A stretch of 26,180 nucleotides of DNA from Labilithrix sp. (GTDB lineage Bacteria; Myxococcota; Polyangia; Polyangiales; Polyangiaceae). Shown in pieces: positions 15,930-25,218 of this stretch. The translations under genes and the position numbers were made by a program. The notes beneath the pieces were generated by a model, which was given only the letters and a program-made list of their open reading frames with translations, made no database searches and was not told the origin of the DNA. Numbering within the stretch: position 1 is the first letter of the stretch; the number at the start of each line of letters is the position of its first letter. The DNA is taken from contig JAQBQL010000097.1 of NCBI GenBank assembly GCA_028287035.1, forward strand, positions 1 through 26,180, read 5' to 3'.

Positions 15930-17813
15930 TCACCACTCGTGCATGTCGAGGACGGTGAAGGCGCCGTTCCGCCAGATCCACGCGTTCGCGCCGCTGAGCG
16001 CGACGATGCCGACCTCGCGCGCCGCAGCTTCGCTGAGCGGGGTGCCCTTGCCGTCGAGCTGGCCGACGCGGATGAGCCGCACCGGATCGCGACCGCCGGG
16101 CACCGCGTGGAAGACGGGGTCGCCGCTGCCCGCGCTCACGACGCCGCCGTTGCTCGCGAGGAGGACGCCGCCGTCGTACGCGCGCGCCGAGTAGAATGGC
16201 CGCGGCGTCCCGGCCTCGGTCAGGAAGGCCTGGTGGCGGGTCGGGAGGTTGAGCGGACGCGGCTTGCCCTGGTCGACCTTCCACACCGCGCCCTCGCGAT
16301 CGAGGACGTAGGAGATGCCGCGCCACACGTCGAGATCGGCGAGTGTCGACTCGATGACCTGATCCTCGGTGATGGGCGACCACTGCGCGGAGTCGAAGCG
16401 CGCCACCGCGCCCATGCGATCGCCGCACACCAGCATCGAGATGCGGAGGCCGTTGGCGACGAGCGAGACGACCGACTCGCTGTCGTCGAGCATCGCGTCC
16501 GGCTCGAACGGGACGAAGGAGCTGCCGTCGAATTCGAGGAGCGCGCCGGCGCCCCACACGAGGACGCGCTCGCCGCCGCCGCCGATGCCGTACCACCAGG
16601 GGCGCCCGTGCGTCGGTCGCTGCAGCGGGAAGCTCTGTCCACGGCCGCCGCCGAACCGGACCGCATGCGTCGTCGTGAGGCCCCACATCGTGCCGTCGCG
16701 CGCGACGTAGAGATCGTTCAGCGCCTCCTCCACGTGGTGCGTGGTGGCGACGACCCCGTCGACGACGTGGAGCACGAGGCTCGTCGCGTTCTCGCTGGTC
16801 GACGCGGTGCGCCCGAGCACGTAGAAGTCGGTGGCCGACTCGCCGCTCGCCGCGCGGAAGACGTAGCGCGTCGCCGGTTGCAGCGGCACGTGCATCACGC
16901 CGCGGAGGACGAGAGGCGGCTCGCGCGAGGCGCGCCGGAGGTCGCGGACGTTGTCGGCGTGGCTCGGCGGCGTGACGACGTCGCTGAAGAAGTTCTCGTC
17001 GCGGAAGTGCCGGAGCCAGCGGAAGACGTCCTCGGCCTCGAAGACGTAGATGCCGGTGCGCAGCGAGATCGCGAGCGTGAACTCGTCGACGTTCAGGGTG
17101 AGGGACGCCTTGCCGCTCGAGTCGAAGAGGCGGTCCACGTCGGCGCGCACGTTCATGGCGAGCTCGGTGCCGATCAGCTCGACGACGGCGTCGGTGTCGC
17201 CGGTCTCGAGCCGCCCGACCACCGGGTACTCGAACCGGAAGCCGAGCTCGTAGAGGAGCCGCTTCAGCCGCTGGGGCATCTTCGCGGCGCTCTCGACCGA
17301 CTCCTCGCGGGCATCGGCGATCATGTCCAGCCACTCGCCGAAGTGCGCGGCGACGGGGTTGGCGGTGCCGTTCTCCCAGAGCACGATCGGAAGCTCGCCC
17401 TGGTGGCGAAGGGGCGTGACCAGCCGCCGGCCGCCGCCCGTGTCGAAGCAGACGAAGCCCTCGCTGCTCCTGCAGAACGGGGCGTAGCGCTTCGCCTCCT
17501 CGCCGCCGGTCTGCCCGATGCGCGCGGCCTGGCTGGCCATCTCCTGCGAGAGGAGGAACACGTCGGGCTCGCCGATCCTGCTGGAGACGCGCATCGCCGC
17601 GACGTAGCTCGGAGGCAGCTCCATCCCGAGGAGCTGCGCCTGCGCGGCGAGCTCCTTCATGGCAAGCGGCTCGCCGATGCGGTCCTGGTAGCCCGATTTC
17701 ACGAGCACCGTGCGGATCCGCTCGAGCGCGGCGAGCGCCATGCGCGTCGGATCGACGTTGCTGCGCGGCTTGCTGCTGCGCGTGACCCGTTTCTTGAGTG
17801 GCGTCTTCCTCAC
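15930..17813 (-). CDS. SUKH (SMI1/KNR4-like) domain protein with propeller-like C-terminus
   Basis: Protein of 627 aa with a basic N-terminal 20 residues and no signal peptide. Residues about 55-170 fit the SMI1/KNR4 (SUKH) fold: LPPSYVAAMR near 66-75, FVCFDTGGG near 120-128, then LPIVLWENGTANPVAAHFGEWLDMI (141-165). SUKH domains are common in bacterial toxin-immunity proteins and as protein-binding modules. The C-terminal half (about 350-627) has recurrent blade-like segments (LYVARDGTMWGLTTTHAVRF, LLEFDGSSFVPF, YVLDREGAVWKVDQG, AWIWRNGAFTVLD), which suggests a beta-propeller. The SUKH call is from pattern recognition and is moderately sure; the propeller is inferred. No toxin gene is adjacent, so an immunity role is not supported by context. 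It may share a transcript with the M16 pair. Confidence 0.72.
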   Translation of the reverse strand: MRKTPLKKRVTRSSKPRSNVDPTRMALAALERIRTVLVKSGYQDRIGEPLAMKELAAQAQLLGMELPPSYVAAMRVSSRIGEPDVFLLSQEMASQAARIGQTGGEEAKRYAPFCRSSEGFVCFDTGGGRRLVTPLRHQGELPIVLWENGTANPVAAHFGEWLDMIADAREESVESAAKMPQRLKRLLYELGFRFEYPVVGRLETGDTDAVVELIGTELAMNVRADVDRLFDSSGKASLTLNVDEFTLAISLRTGIYVFEAEDVFRWLRHFRDENFFSDVVTPPSHADNVRDLRRASREPPLVLRGVMHVPLQPATRYVFRAASGESATDFYVLGRTASTSENATSLVLHVVDGVVATTHHVEEALNDLYVARDGTMWGLTTTHAVRFGGGRGQSFPLQRPTHGRPWWYGIGGGGERVLVWGAGALLEFDGSSFVPFEPDAMLDDSESVVSLVANGLRISMLVCGDRMGAVARFDSAQWSPITEDQVIESTLADLDVWRGISYVLDREGAVWKVDQGKPRPLNLPTRHQAFLTEAGTPRPFYSARAYDGGVLLASNGGVVSAGSGDPVFHAVPGGRDPVRLIRVGQLDGKGTPLSEAAAREVGIVALSGANAWIWRNGAFTVLDMHEW

Positions 17814-17907
17814 CGAGGCCCGAGTGGGAGGTTATCCCAGTCCGAGGCGCCGGGGCGAATCCGTCGCCGGATCTGTGCGCGACGCCGGAAAACCCTATCC
17901 TCGGAGG

Positions 17908-19117
17908 ATGGAGTCGAGGCCCAGGGTCGCCCTCGTGCTCGCCGGCGGGGCTGCCCGCGGCGCGTACGAGGTCGGGGTGGTCCAGCACATCGTGCGCGAG
18001 GTCGCCAAGGATCTCGGGCGCGAGGTGCCGCTCGACATCCTGTGCGGCACCTCGGTCGGAGCGATCAACGCCTGCGCTCTCGCGGCCTTCGCCGACGAGC
18101 CCCGCACCCGCGCAGATCGCCTCGTCGACGTGTGGACGCGGCTCCGGGTCGAGGAGCTCGTGAAGGCCGACGTCCGCGGGCTCGTCGCGCTGGGCACCCG
18201 CTGGATCCGGCGCGGGGCCGATCTCGGTGCGTTGCCGGCGCACGCTGGCGGCTTCGTCGATCCGCACAACCTCGAGCGCCTCATCCAGCGCGAGATCCCC
18301 TTCGCGCGGATCGACGACCACCTGCGTGCCGGCCACCTCGAGGCGCTCACCGTGTCGACCACGCACATCGCGAGTGGGCGCACCGTCGTGTTCGTGCACC
18401 GGGCGTCAGGCGACCTTCCGCCGTGGAGCCTCGATCCCACGATCACGCCGCGCGCGACGAAGATCACCGCGCCGCACGCGTACGCGTCGGCGGCCATCCC
18501 GCTCCTCTTCCGGCCGGTGCGGCTCGACGGCGAGTACCACTGCGACGGCGGGCTCCGTCAGAACGTGCCGCTCTCGCCGGCGCGGCGTCTCGGGGCGCGC
18601 GGCGTCATCGTCGTGAACCCGCGCTACCTGAAGCCGGTCGACGAGGCGCCGCCGTCGCGCCCCGAGACGCTGCCCGGGCCGCTCGTCGTGCTCGGCAAGG
18701 CGCTCAACGCCTTGCTGCTCGACCGTATCGACACCGACCTCGCGCGGCTCCGCGGCGTCAACGACATCCTGGAGGCGGGCGAGCGCCGCTTCGGCCCCGG
18801 CTTCATCGACGCCCTCAACGAGGAGCTCGGGCACGCGAAGGGACGCGGGATGCGACCGATGCACTCGCTGCTCATCCGCGTCTCGCAGGACATCGGCATG
18901 CTCGCGACCGAGCACGTGCGCTCGGCGCGGTTCGCGGAGCGCGCCTCGGGTGCGGCAGGACGAATGATGCGCCGGCTCGCGGAGCGCGATCCGGACGAGG
19001 AGTCGGATCTCCTGTCGTACCTGCTCTTCGACGGCGACTACGCGGGGCAGCTGATCGAGATCGGACGCGCCGACGCGCGCGCCCGCCACGACGAGCTGTG
19101 CGCGTTCTTCGAAGGGC

Positions 19118-19134
<17 letters not shown>
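17908..19134 (+). CDS. Patatin-like phospholipase
   Basis: Patatin-family serine lipase of 408 aa. GGAARG (13-18) is the oxyanion hole, GTSVG (47-51) carries nucleophile Ser49, and DGG at 213-215 supplies the Asp of the catalytic dyad, so hydrolase activity on acyl esters or phospholipids is likely. The start at 17908 is chosen because GGAGG lies immediately upstream and the family begins close to the GGxxRG motif. A longer in-frame extension to 17710 would overlap the divergent SUKH gene and is rejected. No N-terminal signal peptide is visible. The C-terminal 100 residues are helical and charged without a recognised domain. Its 3' end overlaps the lepA 3' end by 17 bases on the opposite strand. 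Confidence 0.93.
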
Positions 19135-20944
<1,810 letters not shown>

Positions 20945-21007
20945 GACGTACGCGCTCGCAGCCTTTACGCGGCCTGCGGCTTCGGCGCGACTACTTCCTT
21001 TCGCAGG

Positions 21008-21259
21008 CTATTTCTTGCCGCCAGCCGCGCTCGCGACGCCGTCCGAGGCGTCCGGCTGGCGGGGCGACGCGGGCGGCGTCGGCATGTCCTCGACGAGCGC
21101 GAGCTGGCCGGGGAGCATGTGCGCGTAGTGACGGAGCACGAGATCGATGCCCTCGCGGATGTAGACCGCGACCGGAACCTTCGTGCGCTCGTGCAGGAGC
21201 TTCAGCTTGTCGGCTTGCTCCGGCGTCACGTAGATGGTGGTCGAGATCTTCTTGCGCAC
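21008..21259 (-). CDS. Small ribbon-helix-helix DNA-binding protein
   Basis: Protein of 83 aa from the GTG at 21257-21259; an ATG at 21310 in the same frame would give 100 aa. The GTG is preferred because the conserved part begins RKKISTTIYVTPEQ directly after it. The N-terminal 45 residues look like a ribbon-helix-helix domain: strand KISTTIYVT, helix PEQADKLKLLHERTK, turn VPVA, helix VYIREGIDLVLRHY. Such proteins act as dimeric or tetrameric repressors, often of their own gene. The tail is Pro/Ala/Ser-rich and probably disordered. No toxin partner is adjacent, so an antitoxin role is not indicated. It lies just upstream of lepA. Confidence 0.78.
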   Translation of the reverse strand: MRKKISTTIYVTPEQADKLKLLHERTKVPVAVYIREGIDLVLRHYAHMLPGQLALVEDMPTPPASPRQPDASDGVASAAGGKK

Positions 21260-21316
21260 GACGGGTTCTCTTTGGTTTCGGATAGTTACGGCCGGCCGGG
21301 AGCCGCGCACCGTGGA

Positions 21317-21347
21317 GATACACTACCTGACCATACGTGACCGTCAA
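21317..21347 (-). promoter_or_regulatory. Possible sigma-70-type promoter of the ribbon-helix-helix / lepA unit
   Basis: On the minus strand TTGACG (21342-21347) is followed after 19 bases by TGTATC (21317-21322), roughly 58 bases upstream of the GTG at 21259. The spacer is longer than ideal and the -10 is weak. TGACC repeats in the same stretch could be operator half-sites. Confidence 0.3.
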
Positions 21348-21368
21348 GGGCGACCATGGGGCAGAACG

Positions 21369-21376
21369 TGTAAAGT
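21369..21376 (+). promoter_or_regulatory. Possible extended -10 promoter of the lipoprotein pair
   Basis: TGTAAAGT is an extended -10-like sequence in a locally A/T-richer spot about 80 bases before the lipoprotein ATG at 21456. No good -35 is visible at 16-18 bases upstream. Confidence 0.25.
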
Positions 21377-21455
21377 ACACAGGTACCCAGTGAAAACGCG
21401 GGTTTCGCAACGCTCCTTGCCGCAGGCCTTCCGAGCCGTTTATGGTGGGGGCCGG

Positions 21456-22283
21456 ATGAAACCCGGACTCGTGAAGGTCGGCGCGCTCGCGCTCGCGCTC
21501 GTTGGCGCCACTGGGCTGGCGGCGGCCTCGACCGTGGCCGGCTGCAGCGGGGACAGCGCCTCGGGCGTCGCCAACGCCAAGCTCCCGGCGGGCGTCCGCT
21601 CCGAGGTCATCGAGCACGAGGCGTGCGACGAGAGCGGCAACAAGGTCGAGATGCTCGACGCGAACAACGACGGCAAGCCGGACATCCGCAAGGTGTCGAA
21701 GGGCGGTCGCGAGGTGTGCCGCATCACGGATCTCAACCACGACGGCAAGCCGGACATGTTCGAGTACTTCGACGCGGCCGGGCAGCTCCGGCGCCGCGAG
21801 GCGGACTACGACGACAACGGCGTCGTCAACTCGATCGAGTACTTCGAGAACGGCAAGATCGTCCGGCGCGAGCTCGACACGACGAACCAGGGGAAGATCG
21901 ACACCTGGGACTTCTTCGACGCGACCAGCGGGGCGCGTACGAAGCGCGAACGCGACGCGAACGGCGACGGGAAGGTCGACCAGTGGTGGACCTACGACAG
22001 CGCGGGACAGGTCACCATCTCCATGGACCAGAACGGTGACGGGCAGCCCGATCCCGACTCGGCCCTGACGCTCGGGGTCAACGGGCAGGTCGTGACCACG
22101 ACCGACGCGGGGGTCGCCGCCCTGGCTACCGATGCGGCGGTTCCGGCGCCATCGGCGGCGCCGACGAGCAGCGCGCCTGCATCGCTCGCCATGCCGAGCC
22201 CCAACGACGGACCCGCGCTCGCGGGCCCCGCGCAGGACGCCGGAGTGGCCGGCAAGCCGCAGCGCGGCGGAGCGAAGCGATGA
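21456..22283 (+). CDS. Repeat-containing lipoprotein with D-x-N-x-D-G motifs (first of pair)
   Basis: Predicted lipoprotein of 275 aa. Signal peptide MKPGLVKVGALALAL ... with lipobox VAGC and lipidated Cys30. The ATG at 21456 is chosen because it opens the signal peptide and follows a GGTGGGGGCCGG stretch. After the Cys, about six units of roughly 22-27 residues recur with the loop DANNDGKPD, DLNHDGKPD, DYDDNGVVN, DTTNQGKID, DANGDGKVD and DQNGDGQPD, each followed by an aromatic or hydrophobic segment such as MFEYF or WDFF. The loops resemble Ca-binding EF-hand, dockerin or thrombospondin type 3 loops, so calcium binding is plausible but unproven. The C-terminus is Ala/Pro/Ser-rich. Its stop overlaps the next start (ATGA), so the two paralogues should be made together. 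Confidence 0.88.
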   Translation: MKPGLVKVGALALALVGATGLAAASTVAGCSGDSASGVANAKLPAGVRSEVIEHEACDESGNKVEMLDANNDGKPDIRKVSKGGREVCRITDLNHDGKPDMFEYFDAAGQLRRREADYDDNGVVNSIEYFENGKIVRRELDTTNQGKIDTWDFFDATSGARTKRERDANGDGKVDQWWTYDSAGQVTISMDQNGDGQPDPDSALTLGVNGQVVTTTDAGVAALATDAAVPAPSAAPTSSAPASLAMPSPNDGPALAGPAQDAGVAGKPQRGGAKR

Positions 22284-23113
22284 GGGTGACGCGCATGCTT
22301 TTCGGGTCCCGCAGGAACGTGCTCGGGACCGCGGTCGCGGTGGTCGCCCTCGCGGCGGCGGCGTGCGGCGGCCGCTCGGGCGGCAGCGGCTCGAACCTTC
22401 CGAGCGCGCCGGGCGGTACGAAGGACCAGACCAAGTGGCCCGCCGACGACCGGTCGATGTGCGACTACAAGAACAAGCCCGAGCTCGAGGTCAGCGAGAG
22501 CGCCGGCCCGGGCGCGCTGCGGCCGAACGTGCGGCGGGTCTTCAAGACCTTCGGCGAGGGTGACGCGCGCCGCAAGGTGCTCGCCTGCCGCGAGATCGAC
22601 TCGAACCTCGACGGCATCAAGGACGTCGTGCGCACGTTCAACCCGAAGGGCGAGGCGCTCCACGAGGAGGCCGATCGCGACTTCGATGGACGCACCGACA
22701 TCTGGATCAACTTCGTCGACGGCCGGATGAACGAAGAGGACATCGACACCAACAACGACGGCAAGCCCGACGTCTGGAAGTTCTATGTCGACGGCCAGCT
22801 CCAGCGCATCCGGCGCGACCGCAACTTCGACGGCAAGCCGGACATCTGGGAGATCTACGCGCGGGGGCGCCTCGAGCGGCTCGGCCTCGACGACTCCTAC
22901 GACGGCCACGTCGACCGCTGGGACCGCGACGAGCAGCTCAAGTACGAGGCCGAGGCCGCGGACCGCAAGGCACGCGACGACATGATGAACGCGCAGATGG
23001 CCGCGCAGGGCGGCGGCACCGATGCCGGCGCGGCAAGCAGCGACGCGGGCGGCTCCCCGGCGAGCGGCGACGCCGGCGCCGCAAAGTCGGCCACTCCCGC
23101 GAAGAAGAAATAG
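22280..23113 (+). CDS. Repeat-containing lipoprotein with D-x-N-x-D-G motifs (second of pair)
   Basis: Predicted lipoprotein of 277 aa and paralogue of the preceding gene, overlapping it by 4 bases. Signal peptide with Arg-rich start (MRVTRMLFGSRRN), hydrophobic core and lipobox AAAC at Cys29. Five repeats follow: DSNLDGIKD, DRDFDGRTD, DTNNDGKPD, DRNFDGKPD and DDSYDGHVD, each followed by aromatic-rich sequence (VWKFY, IWEIY). The spacing is about 20-24 residues. The C-terminal 45 residues are Gly/Ala/Asp/Ser-rich and end in a Lys run. The segment between the Cys and the repeats (about 30-100) contains two Cys (CDYKNK, ACREID) that might pair. Function is unknown; outer-membrane or periplasmic attachment is expected. 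Confidence 0.88.
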   Translation: MRVTRMLFGSRRNVLGTAVAVVALAAAACGGRSGGSGSNLPSAPGGTKDQTKWPADDRSMCDYKNKPELEVSESAGPGALRPNVRRVFKTFGEGDARRKVLACREIDSNLDGIKDVVRTFNPKGEALHEEADRDFDGRTDIWINFVDGRMNEEDIDTNNDGKPDVWKFYVDGQLQRIRRDRNFDGKPDIWEIYARGRLERLGLDDSYDGHVDRWDRDEQLKYEAEAADRKARDDMMNAQMAAQGGGTDAGAASSDAGGSPASGDAGAAKSATPAKKK

Positions 23114-23132
23114 GCCGCACGCCACCCGGGGG

Positions 23133-23373
23133 TCGTTCGGATCCCTCACGATGCGCGGCGCGCGGGGCGCGTCCGCGGCAGTGAAAGTCGTTCGGATCCC
23201 TCACGATGCGGCGCGCTCGGCGCGTGACCGCGGGGGCCGAATTCGTTCGGATCCCTCACGAATGCGCGGCACGGGGGGCATGCGCGATGGGCCCAAACTC
23301 GTTCGGATCCCTCACGAATGCGCGGTCGGCGGCCGGTGCCGGAGCGGGGCGAAGTCGTTCGGATCCCTCACGA
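23133..23373 (+). repeat. Forward array: five copies of a 19-bp repeat at 55-56 bp spacing
   Basis: TCGTTCGGATCCCTCACGA occurs exactly at 23133, 23188, 23243, 23299 and 23355, that is at 55, 55, 56 and 56 base steps. The 36-37 bp interspersed sequences all begin (A)TGCG and are G/C-rich and related, and most end in AA or AAR before the next copy. It is therefore a decayed tandem repeat with one strongly held core. The core has an imperfect dyad (TCGT...ACGA, GG/CC pairs). No cas gene is nearby. This is the main content of the gene-free stretch 23114-23520. Confidence 0.92.
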
Positions 23374-23438
23374 AGGGCCCCCAAGCGTCCGCCCGCACCT
23401 CGAGAATTTCCCACCCTCGGCTCGTGCAGGCGGTCGGC

Positions 23439-23565
23439 GGGGGATCCGAACGACTTTTGGGGGATCAGGGTCGTCGGGTAACGCGGCGAACCGCGGGGGA
23501 TCCGAACGAGTTTTGAGGGGTCAGGGATGGCGGGGAGCGCGGCGAACCGCGGGGGATCCGAACGA
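23439..23565 (-). repeat. Inverted array: three copies of the same core at 56 bp spacing
   Basis: GGGGGATCCGAACGA occurs at 23439, 23495 and 23551, exactly 56 bases apart. On the minus strand it reads TCGTTCGGATCCCCC, sharing TCGTTCGGATCCC with the forward array and diverging after it. The last two units share GCGGCGAACCGC before the core. The third copy lies inside the 3' end of the PHP-domain gene. The 65 bases between the two arrays (23374-23438) hold no further copy. Confidence 0.9.
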
Positions 23566-25197
23566 GTTTCGTCGCCGGCGGGCGCGATGGGCGGCGGCGA
23601 GGGCGGCCGCGAGGAGGAGCGGCCACACGGTGCTCGTGCGCGTGCGCCCCGCGCTGCAGCCGCTGTCGTCCGCGGCGGCGTCGACGGCCGATGGGCCGGC
23701 CGGGTCGGCGCCGAGCCACACGTGGCTCGTCACCGTCCTGGGGGCGCCGTCGGCAAGGACCTCGGCGCGATAGCGATCCTCTCCGCTGGCCGGCGCCTCG
23801 ACGATCACCTCGAGCACGAACGGGTCGGCGGTGACGTCGACCGCGGCGTCCAGCGGGACGCCGTTCTTCACGAAGCGCACCTGCCGGCCCTCGCCGCCAC
23901 CCGTCACGCGCGCGCGCAGCACGAGCGAGCGCGCCTTCAACGTGTCGCCGGGATACCCGAGGACCGGCGCGCTCGGGTCGCCCTTGCGGGTCACCACCTC
24001 GAGCTCCGCCATCGGATCGGTCGGGCCTTCGAGCTTCACGACCGTCGCGCCGCGGCGGACGCCCGCCAGGATGCCGGCGACCGACAACTCCGCGGCGCGC
24101 ACCAGCGTCGTCGGGCTGCCGATGGGGCTCTCGACGTTGCCGTCCGAGACGCCGGCCCGGTGGTCGTCGCTGCCGCCGAGCGCCGGGACCTTGAACCCTC
24201 GGTCGAGCAGCGCGTCCCAGTAGGCGATGGACCGCGGCGTGAAGAGCGCGCCGCCCTTGCTGAGCGCGCCCGTCGCGATCTCGACGCCGCCGACCTTCGC
24301 CGGATCGAGGTCGTGCCGCCAGGCGCAGCCGATGCAGAGGTCACCCAGGTCGAGGACCGGATGGTTGATGCTCAGGATCGCGCCCTGCGCCCCGATCTGG
24401 TCGGCGGCGCCGGCGATGGTGACCCCCGGCTGGCCGATCTTGTGGTCGACCCAGCGCGTCGCCCCGATGGCGTTCGCGTGCCCGGCGTAGGTGGTGAGCT
24501 CGATGCCGGGCAGGAGCAGGAACGAGGGCTCTGCCGCCTGGAGGTCGTCATAGAAGTCGAGCTGGGTCACCGTGTTGTGATCGCTCGACTCGAGAAAATC
24601 GAGGCCCTGCTGCTTCGCGAGCGCGATGTTCGCCTCGAGGGTGGGCTGCGCGTCCGTCGACTCCCGCGAGTGCACGTGGAAGTCGCCCGCGTAGTAACGC
24701 GTCGCCGTGCTGCGCGCGGCCGCCGGGACATAGGGCCGGCGCGGGACGACCGGGAGCGTCGGCGCGGTCCGCAGATCGATCTCGACGTGGTAGCGGGCGG
24801 GGGAGGCGACCACCTTGGCCTTGCCCACGACGACCCGCCACGTCCCGGGCGGCAGGGGACCCGGCACGTAGGCGCGGGAGGCGGCGCTCTCGCCGACGAC
24901 GATGGGCTCGGTCGTGCCGCCGCCCCAGCCGCGGTAGCCGGCGGGGTCGAGCAGCCCCCAGTCCAGGATGTTCGCCGACGAGAGATCGTCGTGCGTGATG
25001 GCGATCTCGCGCGTGCCGGCGGGCACCTCGAAGTCGAGGAAGAAGTGGTCCGGACCGCTCTCAGGAACGTCACCTTCGAGCACGAGCGGCGCGGCGCCCG
25101 CAGGGCTCGCGGCGAGCACGAGGCACGCGCCTGCAAAGGCGAGCACGGACGACCCCGCTCGACGCCGGACGCGAGAGAAGGTAAGTCGCCGCCCCAC
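23521..25197 (-). CDS. Secreted PHP-domain metallo-hydrolase-like protein with MYXO-CTERM-like tail
   Basis: Predicted exported protein of 558 aa from a GTG at 25195-25197. This start gives a classical signal peptide: Arg-rich MGRRLTFSRVRRR, a hydrophobic core, and cleavage near SPAGA-A (about 35). A shorter start at the GTG at residue 18 is possible. After a beta-rich domain (about 38-145) comes a PHP phosphoesterase domain: DFHVHS (172-177), SSDHN (204-208), PGIEL (230-234), GHANAIG (239-245), INHP (277-280) and GGSDDH (341-346). These supply the metal-binding His/Asp/Glu set, so a metal-dependent phosphoesterase or related hydrolase is likely. A second beta domain follows. The end has DDSGCSAGRT, a hydrophobic helix (WPLLLAAALAAA) and RARRRR, matching the layout of MYXO-CTERM sorting tails. 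The last 15 residues (NSFGSPAVRRAPRHP) are encoded by a copy of the intergenic repeat. Confidence 0.85.
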   Translation of the reverse strand: MGRRLTFSRVRRRAGSSVLAFAGACLVLAASPAGAAPLVLEGDVPESGPDHFFLDFEVPAGTREIAITHDDLSSANILDWGLLDPAGYRGWGGGTTEPIVVGESAASRAYVPGPLPPGTWRVVVGKAKVVASPARYHVEIDLRTAPTLPVVPRRPYVPAAARSTATRYYAGDFHVHSRESTDAQPTLEANIALAKQQGLDFLESSDHNTVTQLDFYDDLQAAEPSFLLLPGIELTTYAGHANAIGATRWVDHKIGQPGVTIAGAADQIGAQGAILSINHPVLDLGDLCIGCAWRHDLDPAKVGGVEIATGALSKGGALFTPRSIAYWDALLDRGFKVPALGGSDDHRAGVSDGNVESPIGSPTTLVRAAELSVAGILAGVRRGATVVKLEGPTDPMAELEVVTRKGDPSAPVLGYPGDTLKARSLVLRARVTGGGEGRQVRFVKNGVPLDAAVDVTADPFVLEVIVEAPASGEDRYRAEVLADGAPRTVTSHVWLGADPAGPSAVDAAADDSGCSAGRTRTSTVWPLLLAAALAAAHRARRRRNSFGSPAVRRAPRHP

Positions 25198-25218
25198 CTC
25201 GAGAGCATCGCACCGCCC

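Noticed and set aside
14531..15958. 475-codon open frame on the plus strand
   Set aside because: Antisense to the M16 catalytic subunit carrying HLFEH.
17710..17907. Longer N-terminus for the patatin gene
   Set aside because: It would overlap the divergent SUKH gene, and the ATG at 17908 has a GGAGG ribosome site next to the GGxxRG motif.
23133..23373. CRISPR-like array (19-bp repeats, 36-37 bp spacers)
   Set aside because: The spacers are related to each other (shared TGCGCGG starts and similar ends), the repeat is short, inverted copies continue the series, and there are no cas genes.
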